DNA of 64,000 nucleotides from Spirochaetales bacterium (GTDB taxonomy: Bacteria; Spirochaetota; Spirochaetia; DSM-2461): positions 42,455-106,454 of the forward strand of contig JAQQAP010000036.1 in the NCBI GenBank assembly GCA_028533045.1, in the 5' to 3' direction. A model generated the notes under the pieces. The model saw only the letters and a list, made by a program, of their open reading frames with translations. It was not told where the DNA came from and did no database searches. Numbering within the stretch: position 1 is the stretch's first letter; every line of letters begins with the position of its first letter. The position numbers and the translations under genes are program-made. Below are positions 43,207 to 51,568 of the stretch, in pieces.

Positions 43207-43234
43207 TTGACGAGGCGTGTACTACGATTATAAT
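43207..43234 (+). promoter_or_regulatory. Promoter of the nitroreductase gene
   Basis: TTGACG (43207-43212), a 16-base spacer and a perfect TATAAT (43229-43234) lie 19 bases before the ATG. An AGGAG ribosome site sits in the leader. This is an ordinary promoter and a useful contrast with the leaderless set. Confidence 0.65.
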
Positions 43235-43253
43235 ACTCAGACAGGAGAAGGCC

Positions 43254-43772
43254 ATGGATTTTTTTGATGTTGTTAAAGCCCGTTACAGCTACCGGGGGGA
43301 GTTCCTGGATAAACCGGTTCCCAGAGAAGATTTAATAAAGATCGTTCAGGCCGGACTGGATGCTCCATCGGGAAGAAATTTCCAAACCACCGAATTTATT
43401 GTGGTTGATGACCCTAAGGTTATTAAAAAGATTCAGGCCCTGCCGGACGGCAACAAAGCTCTCTGCGGCGGAAAGGCCTACATCCTTTGCCTAATCCCCA
43501 AAGAACAGGACGGAACAGGGGAAACCGAGTTCCTTCTGGAAGACTGCTCTGCTGCTGTGGAAAATATGCTTTTGGCCGCTACAGCCCTGGGATACGGGTC
43601 GGTGTGGATAGACGGCTGGCTCCGCTCCCAGAACAGGGGTGAGACCTTGGCCCAAATCGCCGGAGTGGCAGCGGATAAAAAGGTACAGATAATCCTCCCC
43701 CTGGGAGTCCCGGCGGAAGAGACAGAAAGGAAAGCGAAAAAAAGTTTGGAAGAGCGGGTTAAATTCCTGTAA
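43254..43772 (+). CDS. Nitroreductase-family flavoprotein
   Basis: The 172-residue protein has RYSYRGEF near the N-terminus, GLDAPSGRNFQTTEFIVVDD and ALGYGSVWIDGW, the usual FMN-binding nitroreductase pattern, and is of the short type. It should use NAD(P)H to reduce nitro or related groups, though the natural substrate is unknown. An ordinary promoter and the ribosome site AGGAGAAGGCC precede the ATG. A hairpin follows at 43789. Confidence 0.88.
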   Translation: MDFFDVVKARYSYRGEFLDKPVPREDLIKIVQAGLDAPSGRNFQTTEFIVVDDPKVIKKIQALPDGNKALCGGKAYILCLIPKEQDGTGETEFLLEDCSAAVENMLLAATALGYGSVWIDGWLRSQNRGETLAQIAGVAADKKVQIILPLGVPAEETERKAKKSLEERVKFL

Positions 43773-43788
43773 GCCTTCTACAAATAAA

Positions 43789-43809
43789 AACCGGCCCAAC
43801 GGACCGGTT
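43789..43809 (-). terminator. Hairpin terminator, best oriented on the minus strand
   Basis: AACCGGCC and GGACCGGTT form an 8-bp stem (one bulge) with loop CAAC. On the minus strand it is followed by TTTTTATTTG and may end the chemotaxis-receptor transcript (stop at 43938); on the plus strand it is followed only by AAAAT. Confidence 0.55.
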
Positions 43810-43826
43810 AAAATAAGGAGGAGTCT

Positions 43827-43913
43827 TTGAAAAAAACAATCCCTGCTGCTACTCAGGATTATCACTCTTACACAAGAAACCACCCAATCCGTCGGGGGTT
43901 ACATTTTATTTAA
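43827..43913 (+). CDS. Possible 28-residue peptide gene with TTG start
   Basis: AAGGAGGAGTCT directly precedes a TTG that opens a 28-codon frame (KKTIPAATQDYHSYTRN, then HPIRRGLHFI) ending at TAA. The ribosome site is strong, but the peptide is not recognised and no clear promoter is seen. It may be noise. Confidence 0.2.
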   Translation: MKKTIPAATQDYHSYTRNHPIRRGLHFI

Positions 43914-43937
43914 ACTTTTTGTAAAAAAGTCTCTCTC

Positions 43938-45824
43938 CTACAGTGAGACCTTAAAAGAACTCACCAATTCACCGGTTTTCCGGTTTAGATCTTCCGTTTC
44001 TGCGGCTATTTCCGTAAGTTTGGTCAGACTCTCCTTAACGCTGCTATTCTTATCCATAATCTCCCGGGAATTATCGAGGGAGGCCTTGCTGTTACTTTCC
44101 AGCTGTTCAAACGCCTGCAGAAGAGAGCGGCTCTGACCGGCCAGGGCCTCGCCCAACTCATTCAGCTTACCCGAAAGGTCACGGGTCGTCACAAGCTGAT
44201 TCAAGACTTCGCGATTTGCCGTATCATGTTCCGCCATGGAATCGGCAATAGAAAGGGATTCCTCCCGAATATGCTCCACACCTTCCTTCATTCTCTCAAA
44301 TACGATACCCGTTGCTTCGGCAACCCCCAGGGAAGTGCGAATCTGTTCCATTATTGTTCTAAGACTCTCCGCACTCGATTTGGTATGGATGGTCGTATTT
44401 TCCGCCAAAGTCCGGATTTCATCGGCCACCACGGAAAACCCCCGTCCCGCATCACCCGCATGGGCCGCTTCAATGGCCGCATTCATGGCCAGAAGATTCG
44501 TCTTGGCGGCGATACCGGAAATCATATTGTTGATACCTATAAGGCTTTCGGATAAGTCGGAAACACCGGAGATAGCTTCAATGGTTTTGTTTACACTCTC
44601 CCCACCCTGGTCAAAATCCAGGGCCAACTGGTCCGTATTCTCCTTAACACGCTCCGTTCGTTTGGACACCTCCGTAATGGAGGCAATCATCTCCTCTACG
44701 GCAGCGGAAGACTCTTCCACACTTCTAGACTGGTTCCCCACATATTCAACCGTACGGGACACGTTCTCCGCCAGAGTCCGCCCCGTATTTATAGAACCGG
44801 CCACAACCATATCACCGGCTTCGGTGATTTCCCTATTCCGATCCAAAAGACCCGTAATTTCCCCCATGCGCAGGGAAGAATCGTTAACGCTTGTGTTCAA
44901 GTCATGCTGTTTATCGGCCAAAGCTCCATACACCTGCCTGGTCTCGCCCATATGATCGGTAACAATATCACTAAACATATTTATATAGCGGCTTATAGCC
45001 CCCAACTCATCAATGGAGGATACGGCGATTCGCTTGGTAAGGTCCTTATCCCCCGAAACCATCTCGGCAAGTCTGTCATTTATAGATGTCATAAGCATCC
45101 CCATATTTTTAGATGCACGAATAACAAGAGCCGCACTCAAAACTATAAAGAGCAAAAGGGGAAAAGAGTTCGCTTTGATAATATAATGAAAGATTTCACT
45201 CTTCCCCAGTACTCCCGAGGCAGGCATTTTATAGATAGAATTCACCGTTACAAAAATAGAAAGGATGGAAGCGGATAAGACCATGTAGTTGGGAACGATA
45301 ACCCACTTGGATTTTTGTCTTCCCACAATGCTTTCTACAGGATAATAGGTTATATTCTGCTCGTTTAGAAAAGTTAAGACAAAACGATCGAGACTCACAT
45401 AAGAGTAACCTGCCCCCAATAGCCCATAGCTCAACATATAACCGCAGAACACAATGGTATCAATAGAAGATAATCCTACAACCAGATGGATATGAAAATA
45501 AAGAACCACTTCGTAAACAAAGAATAGGAGAATATATAATACATAAACCTGTAAGGGGATTTTTCCCAAAGAGAGAAGATACTCGTCCCAGGCCTCCCGA
45601 TCCTCACCCAGGGAACTGAAGTCTTTCTCCCCATATTTCGCCAAAGGCCTTAATAATAAAAAATATACGATTAACAGAGCAAGGGAGAGAACAAACCAAC
45701 CTAATAAATATGAAAGAGATAGACTATTTCCTTCAGTTAAAATTATAAATCCCGGGATTTGCGATAGCACAAAAATCGCCGCCGAAGCCATACAGTAATA
45801 GTAAAATTTCAACATCTTCCCCAT
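43938..45824 (-). CDS. Chemotaxis receptor with a multi-helix membrane sensor
   Basis: The 628-residue protein begins with about six hydrophobic segments (about 8-30, 37-60, 90-115, 120-145, 175-200, 210-235) and no sizeable periplasmic loop, then HAMP ([22 protein letters not shown]) and the chemotaxis signalling hairpin ([37 protein letters not shown]). This is unlike the usual two-helix receptor with a ligand-binding domain; it may sense membrane state or a lipophilic molecule. AGAGGAGTGGGTC precedes the ATG. It is a single gene, unlinked to che genes here. Confidence 0.86.
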   Translation of the reverse strand: MGKMLKFYYYCMASAAIFVLSQIPGFIILTEGNSLSLSYLLGWFVLSLALLIVYFLLLRPLAKYGEKDFSSLGEDREAWDEYLLSLGKIPLQVYVLYILLFFVYEVVLYFHIHLVVGLSSIDTIVFCGYMLSYGLLGAGYSYVSLDRFVLTFLNEQNITYYPVESIVGRQKSKWVIVPNYMVLSASILSIFVTVNSIYKMPASGVLGKSEIFHYIIKANSFPLLLFIVLSAALVIRASKNMGMLMTSINDRLAEMVSGDKDLTKRIAVSSIDELGAISRYINMFSDIVTDHMGETRQVYGALADKQHDLNTSVNDSSLRMGEITGLLDRNREITEAGDMVVAGSINTGRTLAENVSRTVEYVGNQSRSVEESSAAVEEMIASITEVSKRTERVKENTDQLALDFDQGGESVNKTIEAISGVSDLSESLIGINNMISGIAAKTNLLAMNAAIEAAHAGDAGRGFSVVADEIRTLAENTTIHTKSSAESLRTIMEQIRTSLGVAEATGIVFERMKEGVEHIREESLSIADSMAEHDTANREVLNQLVTTRDLSGKLNELGEALAGQSRSLLQAFEQLESNSKASLDNSREIMDKNSSVKESLTKLTEIAAETEDLNRKTGELVSSFKVSL

Positions 45825-45966
45825 GACCCACTCCTCTAAGACAATACATCTCTATACAAGCTATATGAATACTATACAATATTAACAGGCACTTTGGGAT
45901 ACAAAAAAAAGAGATGTTCATAAAAACGTCATAGATGGCAGCCTTCATTCGTGCTACTATAATCCC

Positions 45967-46422
45967 ATGAAAATCCGTAACGCCCAGAACAAAGATATAG
46001 ACGATTTAGTCCGACTCCTCAAAGGACTCACCGAGCTGGAGGCATCCTTCGACTTTGACGAAGAAGCCCATCGAAAAGGTCTAACTCTGCTGATTCAGTC
46101 CCAACCCGCCAGCTGTGTAGCCGTAGCCGTAGCCGTAGCCGAAGAAAATGGCAATATTTGCGGCATGTGTACAGGCCAAACGGTTATCTCCACAGCCATG
46201 GGCGGGCCTTCTGTCTGGGTGGAAGACGTGGTGGTCCATCCCGATTACCAACGGCGAGGGGTAGGCTCAAAGCTTCTGGACTTCCTTGAAGAGTGGGGTG
46301 TAAGCCGGGGAGCCGCCCGTTCCCAGCTCCTCATAGATAATGATAATGAATCGGCCCTGAAATTTTACAAGCAAAAAAAATGGCAGGAAACCAATTTCTC
46401 CTGCCTGCGTAAAATGTCCTGA
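45967..46422 (+). CDS. GNAT-family N-acetyltransferase
   Basis: The 151-residue protein has the acetyl-CoA-binding motif VVHPDYQRRGVGSKLLDFLEEWG and flanking strands of a GNAT fold (LLIDNDNESALKFYKQKKWQE). The acceptor is unknown. A hexanucleotide repeat encodes Val-Ala-Val-Ala-Val-Ala at about residues 51-58. TATAAT ends only three bases before the ATG and there is no Shine-Dalgarno sequence, so the translation start is uncertain; an overlapping TACTAT (45955-45960) ends six bases upstream. It converges with the sugar permease gene. Confidence 0.82.
   Translation: MKIRNAQNKDIDDLVRLLKGLTELEASFDFDEEAHRKGLTLLIQSQPASCVAVAVAVAEENGNICGMCTGQTVISTAMGGPSVWVEDVVVHPDYQRRGVGSKLLDFLEEWGVSRGAARSQLLIDNDNESALKFYKQKKWQETNFSCLRKMS
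46117..46140 (+). repeat. Hexanucleotide repeat in the acetyltransferase gene
   Basis: Four exact copies of GTAGCC encode alternating Val and Ala. Gain or loss of a unit changes length by two residues without frameshift. Confidence 0.8.
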
Positions 46423-46427
46423 CAGGG

Positions 46428-47261
46428 CTATTTGTTGGACCCCATAGTGAGCCCCTGAATAAAGTAGCGCTGCAAAAAGATAAATATCCCAATGGTGGGA
46501 ATAGTAGCCATAAGGGCTCCCGCAATTATGACGGTCCAGTCCATCACGTACTGTCCCTGCAGTATGGCCAATCCCGCCGTAACGGGCATCATTTTGCTGG
46601 TTCTCACCAGAATCAAAGCCCAGATATAGTCGTTGAATATCCAGGTAAACTCCAGAGTGGCTATGGCCGCGATGGCGGGAAGCACCAGGGGTAGAATAAT
46701 CTGATAGTAAATTCGAAATTCCTTACACCCGTCGATTCGGGCCGCTTCGGAAAGGGAACGGGGAATGGTTACCATATAGTTCCGCAGCACAAAGGTGCAA
46801 AACCCCAACTGAAAAGCCGTATGTATACCAATAAGCGCCCAATAGGTGTCGTATATTCCCAGCTTCTCCGAAAGTCTAAAGACCGGGAGCAGCAAAATCT
46901 GGAAGGGAAGCATCATCCCCCCGACAAAGACACTCAAAATCAGCTTTCTGCCCTTAAATCGGAACTTGGCCAGGGCATAGGCGGCCAGGGAAGAGAGCCC
47001 CAAGGTAAAGATTATGGAAGGCATGGTGATAATAAAACTGTTGGGCAAAAAAGTCTTTAACTGCCCCCGGTTCCAGGCATTCCTGTAGCTGTCCAGACTA
47101 AGCGTTTTGGGCAGGGAGAGAAATCCCTCGGTCAAAAGCTCTGTGTTGGACCGGAAGGAAGTCAGAATAGCTACTATCATGGGGAGGAGCCACAGGAAGG
47201 TCAACAAAGTCAGACTAAGGAGCCCGAAGATTCGTAAAAGAAGATTTTTTTTCGTTACCAT
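46428..47261 (-). CDS. Sugar ABC transporter permease (MalG-like)
   Basis: The 277-residue protein has about six membrane helices and the permease signature EAARIDGCKEFRIYYQIILPLVLPAIAA of binding-protein-dependent carbohydrate importers. It is the second permease of the operon, after the gene at 47271, which it follows by about 9 bases. GGGAGATCCG precedes the ATG. No ATPase gene lies beside it, so it probably uses a shared MsmK-type ATPase encoded elsewhere. Confidence 0.9.
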   Translation of the reverse strand: MVTKKNLLLRIFGLLSLTLLTFLWLLPMIVAILTSFRSNTELLTEGFLSLPKTLSLDSYRNAWNRGQLKTFLPNSFIITMPSIIFTLGLSSLAAYALAKFRFKGRKLILSVFVGGMMLPFQILLLPVFRLSEKLGIYDTYWALIGIHTAFQLGFCTFVLRNYMVTIPRSLSEAARIDGCKEFRIYYQIILPLVLPAIAAIATLEFTWIFNDYIWALILVRTSKMMPVTAGLAILQGQYVMDWTVIIAGALMATIPTIGIFIFLQRYFIQGLTMGSNK

Positions 47262-47270
47262 CGGATCTCC

Positions 47271-48149
47271 CTAATAGTTTTCTTCCTGGTTAATCTGTCC
47301 CAGGTACATAATGATGAATCCCAAACTAATCATAAACAGTATGACCGCAATCGCCGCGCCGTAACCCATGCGATAGTTGTTAAATGACTGAATGTACATG
47401 TAGTTAGCCAGTACGCTGGACCGGTTAAAGGGGCCCCCGCGGGTCATAACGGAGACAAGGTCAAAAGCCCTAAGGGAATCGATGATGCTTATGACCACAA
47501 CCACAACCGTAATGGGCTGAAGCTGGGGCAGAATCACATGGCGAAAAGTCTGCCAGCTATTGGCCCCGTCAATTTTAGACGCCTCAATCAAAAAAGTATC
47601 CACCCCTTGAAGTCCGGCCAAATAGAGAATCATCACATACCCCACCTGCCGCCAGACGGCTACGGTTATAACTGAACCGAGAACCAAATCGGGATCGCTG
47701 AGCCATCCTTTTGCCATATAATCCAATCCCACCGACCGCAGGACCGCATTAATCAGCCCCTGAGCCGGGTTGTATATCCAGGACCAGACAAGACCACACA
47801 CCACGAGAGAAAGGACCATGGGAGAGTAAAAGCTCGCTTTGAAAAACTTTGATCCCGGAACCCGGCGGTTCAGCGCCATAGCCAAAGCCAGCCCCACCGC
47901 AACGGGAACAGTGATAAAAAAACCAATCCAGATAAAATTGTTCTTGAGAGACGTATAGAACACGGGATCCTTAAATAGTTTTATGAAATTATAGAACCCT
48001 CTGAACTCGGGCCGGGAAAGGCCGTCCCACTTTGTCAGGCTCAAGTAAAAAGTATAAAACATGGGGCCGATTACCCAAATCAAATAGATGACGAGGGGAA
48101 CGGCCAGGAACAACCAGGGCGTCAGGTCTCTTTTGAAATTTTTGTTCAT
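47271..48149 (-). CDS. Sugar ABC transporter permease (MalF/UgpA-like)
   Basis: The 292-residue inner-membrane protein has about six helices and the signature EASKIDGANSWQTFRHVILPQLQP. With the MalG-like partner it forms the channel of a family-1 carbohydrate importer. AAGGAGG precedes the ATG at 48149 by a spacer of about 12 bases. It lies between the substrate-binding lipoprotein and the second permease. Confidence 0.9.
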   Translation of the reverse strand: MNKNFKRDLTPWLFLAVPLVIYLIWVIGPMFYTFYLSLTKWDGLSRPEFRGFYNFIKLFKDPVFYTSLKNNFIWIGFFITVPVAVGLALAMALNRRVPGSKFFKASFYSPMVLSLVVCGLVWSWIYNPAQGLINAVLRSVGLDYMAKGWLSDPDLVLGSVITVAVWRQVGYVMILYLAGLQGVDTFLIEASKIDGANSWQTFRHVILPQLQPITVVVVVISIIDSLRAFDLVSVMTRGGPFNRSSVLANYMYIQSFNNYRMGYGAAIAVILFMISLGFIIMYLGQINQEENY

Positions 48150-48206
48150 AGAAAAAGGAACCTCCTTGAAAAGAACGGGGGGCCGGCCCCCCGCATCGAA
48201 GACCGC

Positions 48207-49472
48207 TTACTCGGAAAAAATGTCCTGACGGGCTTCTTCCAGCCTCTTGCAGAGCCGGTCGATATCCTCAGGCGTGTGTTTTTCCCACAGTTCCATAAAG
48301 GAGTCCATACCAATATTGGCCATTTCCGGCGTAGTGTCCCGGTCAAAAAACTGGGCCACGTAGTCCGTATTGTTGATCATTTCGATACCTTTCTGCTGGT
48401 TTTCGTTAAAAAGGCTCAGATCCACATCGCCATTGGTATTCAGCCGTCCCATCTCTTTAGCAAAGTATTCCTGGGTTTCCTTGGAGCCGAAGTGAGCTAT
48501 CAGTGCTTTAGCCCCTTCCGGGTTGGCCGTATTGGCGGGAATAAAGTAACCGTCCGTGGGAGCGTCCTCTCCCACAGGCAGGGAAGGATCGTAAATGGGA
48601 AAGCGGAAGAAGTCCAGGTCCTCCACATTTTCCGCCGGATAGGAGTCCCGGATGAAGTCCCCCATCAGATACATGGCAGCGCTTTCGTTCAGCATAAAGG
48701 GAATAGCTTCGGACCAGCTGTAGGCGGCGGGATTTTCGATGAAGTAGCCCTTATCTATCATGCGGCCCCATTCGGTCATGACCGCTTTCACCCGATCATC
48801 CTCATAGCTTTCCTTACCCAGCATCAGATTCACATGAAATTCGGGCCCGTTCATTCTCATATTCAAATAGTCGAACCAGGCAGCCGCCGTCCAGCGATAC
48901 TTTGTACCGATCGTAAAAGGCGCCACACCATTAGCCACCAGGGTATCGCAAACATTCATGAACTCATCCCAGGTCTCGGGTACTTCCAGGTCATATTTTT
49001 CAAAAACAGAAGGCCGGTAATATACAGCCCACCAATACCAGGAAGTGGGAAGGAAGTACTTATTCCCGTCCACGGTACTCATATTCTGCCAGCCCTTGGC
49101 ATAGGATTCATTCCAGCCCTGCTCTTCCCACACATCGCTTATATCCAGGATCTGTCCCTTGTCAATAAAGAAACGGGCCCGGTTACCGGCGAACCAGGTA
49201 AGCAGGTCGGGAGGGGTTGATGAGGTGAGGTAAGCCCGAATGGCCTGCTTGAAGTCCTCATGGGCCACGATGGAGTGGATAACTTCAAACTCCGGATGGG
49301 CTGCCTGAAATTCGGCCACCATCTGTTCGTCCGCTGCCCGGGGCTTGGGATCGCCGTGCATGGAATTATAAATAATAACGGTTTTTCCGCTGTCCGAAGC
49401 CTCATCGGCATTTTTGCTACACCCCGCAAAGACAAAGAGAGCCGCAAAAAGCAGTAAGATAATCTTTTTCAT
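48207..49472 (-). CDS. Carbohydrate ABC transporter substrate-binding lipoprotein (family 1)
   Basis: The protein has a lipoprotein signal (KKIILLLFAALFVFAGC) and a family-1 solute-binding fold (MVAEFQAAHPEFEVIHSI, TPPDLLTWFAGNRARFFIDKGQILD, APFTIGTKYRWTAAAWFDYL, written in parts). It captures a sugar and delivers it to the two permeases downstream. The ATG at 49472 is chosen because GGAGGAAAT directly precedes it; the frame reaching 49499 is an extension. It diverges from the AraC regulator at 49725. The exact sugar is unknown. Confidence 0.9.
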   Translation of the reverse strand: MKKIILLLFAALFVFAGCSKNADEASDSGKTVIIYNSMHGDPKPRAADEQMVAEFQAAHPEFEVIHSIVAHEDFKQAIRAYLTSSTPPDLLTWFAGNRARFFIDKGQILDISDVWEEQGWNESYAKGWQNMSTVDGNKYFLPTSWYWWAVYYRPSVFEKYDLEVPETWDEFMNVCDTLVANGVAPFTIGTKYRWTAAAWFDYLNMRMNGPEFHVNLMLGKESYEDDRVKAVMTEWGRMIDKGYFIENPAAYSWSEAIPFMLNESAAMYLMGDFIRDSYPAENVEDLDFFRFPIYDPSLPVGEDAPTDGYFIPANTANPEGAKALIAHFGSKETQEYFAKEMGRLNTNGDVDLSLFNENQQKGIEMINNTDYVAQFFDRDTTPEMANIGMDSFMELWEKHTPEDIDRLCKRLEEARQDIFSE

Positions 49473-49687
49473 ATTTCCTCCAACTTCTAACTTGTACATC
49501 TATGATAAGCCCCCTCTTTAAAAGCGGTCAACGTGAACTTATTAAGCATTCTTTAACTATTTGAAGATTGGCGGTTCTTTTCCATCGTCCCCAGGGGAAG
49601 GGCTATCGAAAATGGTTGCCAGCCCCTTTTTCGGTGATCTTTTTTGTTGCTAAATGATTATTTATTTCATTTACGTCAAAAAGATGA

Positions 49688-49716
49688 TTGGCAATTATAA
49701 ATTTATTCGGTAAAAT
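49688..49716 (+). promoter_or_regulatory. Predicted near-leaderless promoter of the AraC gene
   Basis: TTGGCA (49688-49693), a 17-base spacer and TAAAAT (49711-49716) end eight bases before the ATG at 49725, predicting a leader of about two bases. No Shine-Dalgarno sequence is present. The remaining intergenic sequence back to 49473 is AT-rich and presumably holds the sugar-operon promoter; no further gene is seen. Confidence 0.55.
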
Positions 49717-49724
49717 ATAAATAT

Positions 49725-50567
49725 ATGAAGCTGCAGGAATCGGGATACGCCTTTTCTCTTCTCTCCGAACAGGATGTCCGCCTCCCCTTCTTTCTCGTTG
49801 GGGCCGGGGTCAACCACGAACAGGAAGATGTGGAGCGCCCCTTCGGTTATCCCCACTACCAGTGGATTCATGTGATCAAAGGAAAGGGCATCCTTACGGA
49901 CAGGGACGGGAAGACCCATTTCGCCGGGGAAAATCAGGGTTTTATCCTGAATCCCGACGAAGCCCACAGCTATAAAGCGGTGGACGCTCCCTGGAGAGTT
50001 TACTGGCTCACCTTCGGGGGCTATCATATTGAGAGACTCCTGAGTACCTTTCAGCTGAACAAAACCGGCGTCTATAACATAAGTCACCGGGAAGAACTCG
50101 ACTCCCAGGTCCAAACCGCTCTGGAACTCATCAACTCCCGCCACGGCATGCGCGCCCTGGACTGTTCCACCCTGGTTTACAGCTTCCTCACCGACCTTTA
50201 CCGCTACACCAGCCAGAGCGACGACTCCCCCGCCCTAAGGCACAACAAAATAAACCCGGTCCTCCGTTATATGGAAGACCACTACAAAGAGCTCATCACC
50301 ATTGATCAGCTGGCAGGGGTCCTGCAAATCTCCCCCCAGCACTTATGCACCCTTTTCAAACAGGCCCTCGACACGCGGCCCTTCGAATACCTTAACGCCC
50401 TGCGCATTCATCAGAGTAAATACCTTCTTAAAGGGCATCCGGAACGGCGCATTAACCAAATAGCCAAAGAGTGCGGCTTTGAGAGTAACGCCTATTTTAC
50501 CACCATGTTCAAAAAGCAGACCGGTCTGACCCCCAGCCAGTTCAGAAAGCTTCACGGAAGGGCCTAA
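49725..50567 (+). CDS. AraC-family regulator, probably of the adjacent sugar ABC operon
   Basis: The N-terminal part (about 1-140) is a cupin-like sugar-sensing domain (HEQEDVERPFGYPHYQWIHVIKG, split; GFILNPDEAHSYKA; WRVYWLTFGGYH). The C-terminal 100 residues hold two helix-turn-helix motifs (ITIDQLAGVLQISPQHLCTLF and INQIAKECGFESNAYFTTMF). Its position opposite the sugar transporter suggests it activates that operon in response to the sugar. No Shine-Dalgarno sequence is present before the ATG. Confidence 0.88.
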   Translation: MKLQESGYAFSLLSEQDVRLPFFLVGAGVNHEQEDVERPFGYPHYQWIHVIKGKGILTDRDGKTHFAGENQGFILNPDEAHSYKAVDAPWRVYWLTFGGYHIERLLSTFQLNKTGVYNISHREELDSQVQTALELINSRHGMRALDCSTLVYSFLTDLYRYTSQSDDSPALRHNKINPVLRYMEDHYKELITIDQLAGVLQISPQHLCTLFKQALDTRPFEYLNALRIHQSKYLLKGHPERRINQIAKECGFESNAYFTTMFKKQTGLTPSQFRKLHGRA

Positions 50568-50594
50568 ACCAAAAGTCCCCCATAGCAAGGAAAG

Positions 50595-51551
50595 TTAGAA
50601 AATCAGCCTGATTAAATAGAAGAGGAAGCCCCCCAAAAGCAGTCCCCCCTCAATCCGGGCCAAAACCTTCCCCGAACCCATCATGGGAAAAAGCACCGCC
50701 GTCAGCCCCAAAAGCCACAGAAGATCCCGGGAAAGGATATCCCCGGGCACAGGCAAAGGAGAAATAAGAGAGGTCACCCCGATAATCCCCAAAAGATTAA
50801 ATATACAGGAACCTATCACATTCCCCACAGCCATATCGCCCCGCCCCTTAAACGCGGCTACAACGGAAGTAACCAGTTCGGGAGCGCTCGTTCCTACGGC
50901 CACCACGGTCAAACCGATCACCGTATCGGGAATCCCCAGGCCGGAAGCCACAGCCACGGCTCCCTTCACCAGAAGATTGGCCCCCACAGCCAATCCGGCA
51001 ATTCCCACAGCCAGGGCGACACCGTTCAATAGCAAAGCCGCAGCTCCGGAACGCCCAAAGGAGGCCGTCTGGGGCGCTTCACCGGAAGTCACTTCCGCAA
51101 TACCCCGCTTATCCAGAACCACCGCATAAGCCATAAAAGCCGCCAGGGCAAGGGCCAAGAAGCCCCCTTCCAAACGATCCACCTGCCCATCCCGGCTCAA
51201 AAGGAAGAACTGCAAGGTGGCCAGCATCATAACAGGCCACTCAAATTTCATAGTATTTCGCCCAATACTCAAGGGGCGGATCAGAGCGGTCACCCCCAAG
51301 ACAAGACCAATATTCAGCAGGTTCGACCCCACCGCATTCCCCATGGCCAGTCCCGGATTCCCCCCCAGGGCAGATTGGGCGGACACAACCAGCTCGGGCA
51401 TGGAAGTCCCCGCGGCCACCACCGTTAAAGCCACTACGGAAGGAGAGATATTCGCCGCCAGAGCCAGCCCTCCCGCCCCGCGCACCAGAGCCTCGGCCCC
51501 GGCAATAAGAATGGCCAGCCCGGCCAGAATCAGCAGCCAGTTAATCAGCAT
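50595..51551 (-). CDS. CaCA-family Na+/Ca2+ (K+-dependent type) exchanger
   Basis: The protein has two homologous five-helix halves, each with the ion-binding alpha repeat: [20 protein letters not shown] with [12 protein letters not shown], and [17 protein letters not shown] with [13 protein letters not shown]. It belongs to the YrbG-like calcium/sodium antiporters and exports calcium. The ATG at 51551 is chosen; two codons upstream is only a TTG. GGGGGCTTGTTT precedes it. It follows ppk1 by 17 bases on the same strand. Confidence 0.9.
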   Translation of the reverse strand: MLINWLLILAGLAILIAGAEALVRGAGGLALAANISPSVVALTVVAAGTSMPELVVSAQSALGGNPGLAMGNAVGSNLLNIGLVLGVTALIRPLSIGRNTMKFEWPVMMLATLQFFLLSRDGQVDRLEGGFLALALAAFMAYAVVLDKRGIAEVTSGEAPQTASFGRSGAAALLLNGVALAVGIAGLAVGANLLVKGAVAVASGLGIPDTVIGLTVVAVGTSAPELVTSVVAAFKGRGDMAVGNVIGSCIFNLLGIIGVTSLISPLPVPGDILSRDLLWLLGLTAVLFPMMGSGKVLARIEGGLLLGGFLFYLIRLIF

Positions 51552-51568
51552 AAACAAGCCCCCTAAAA

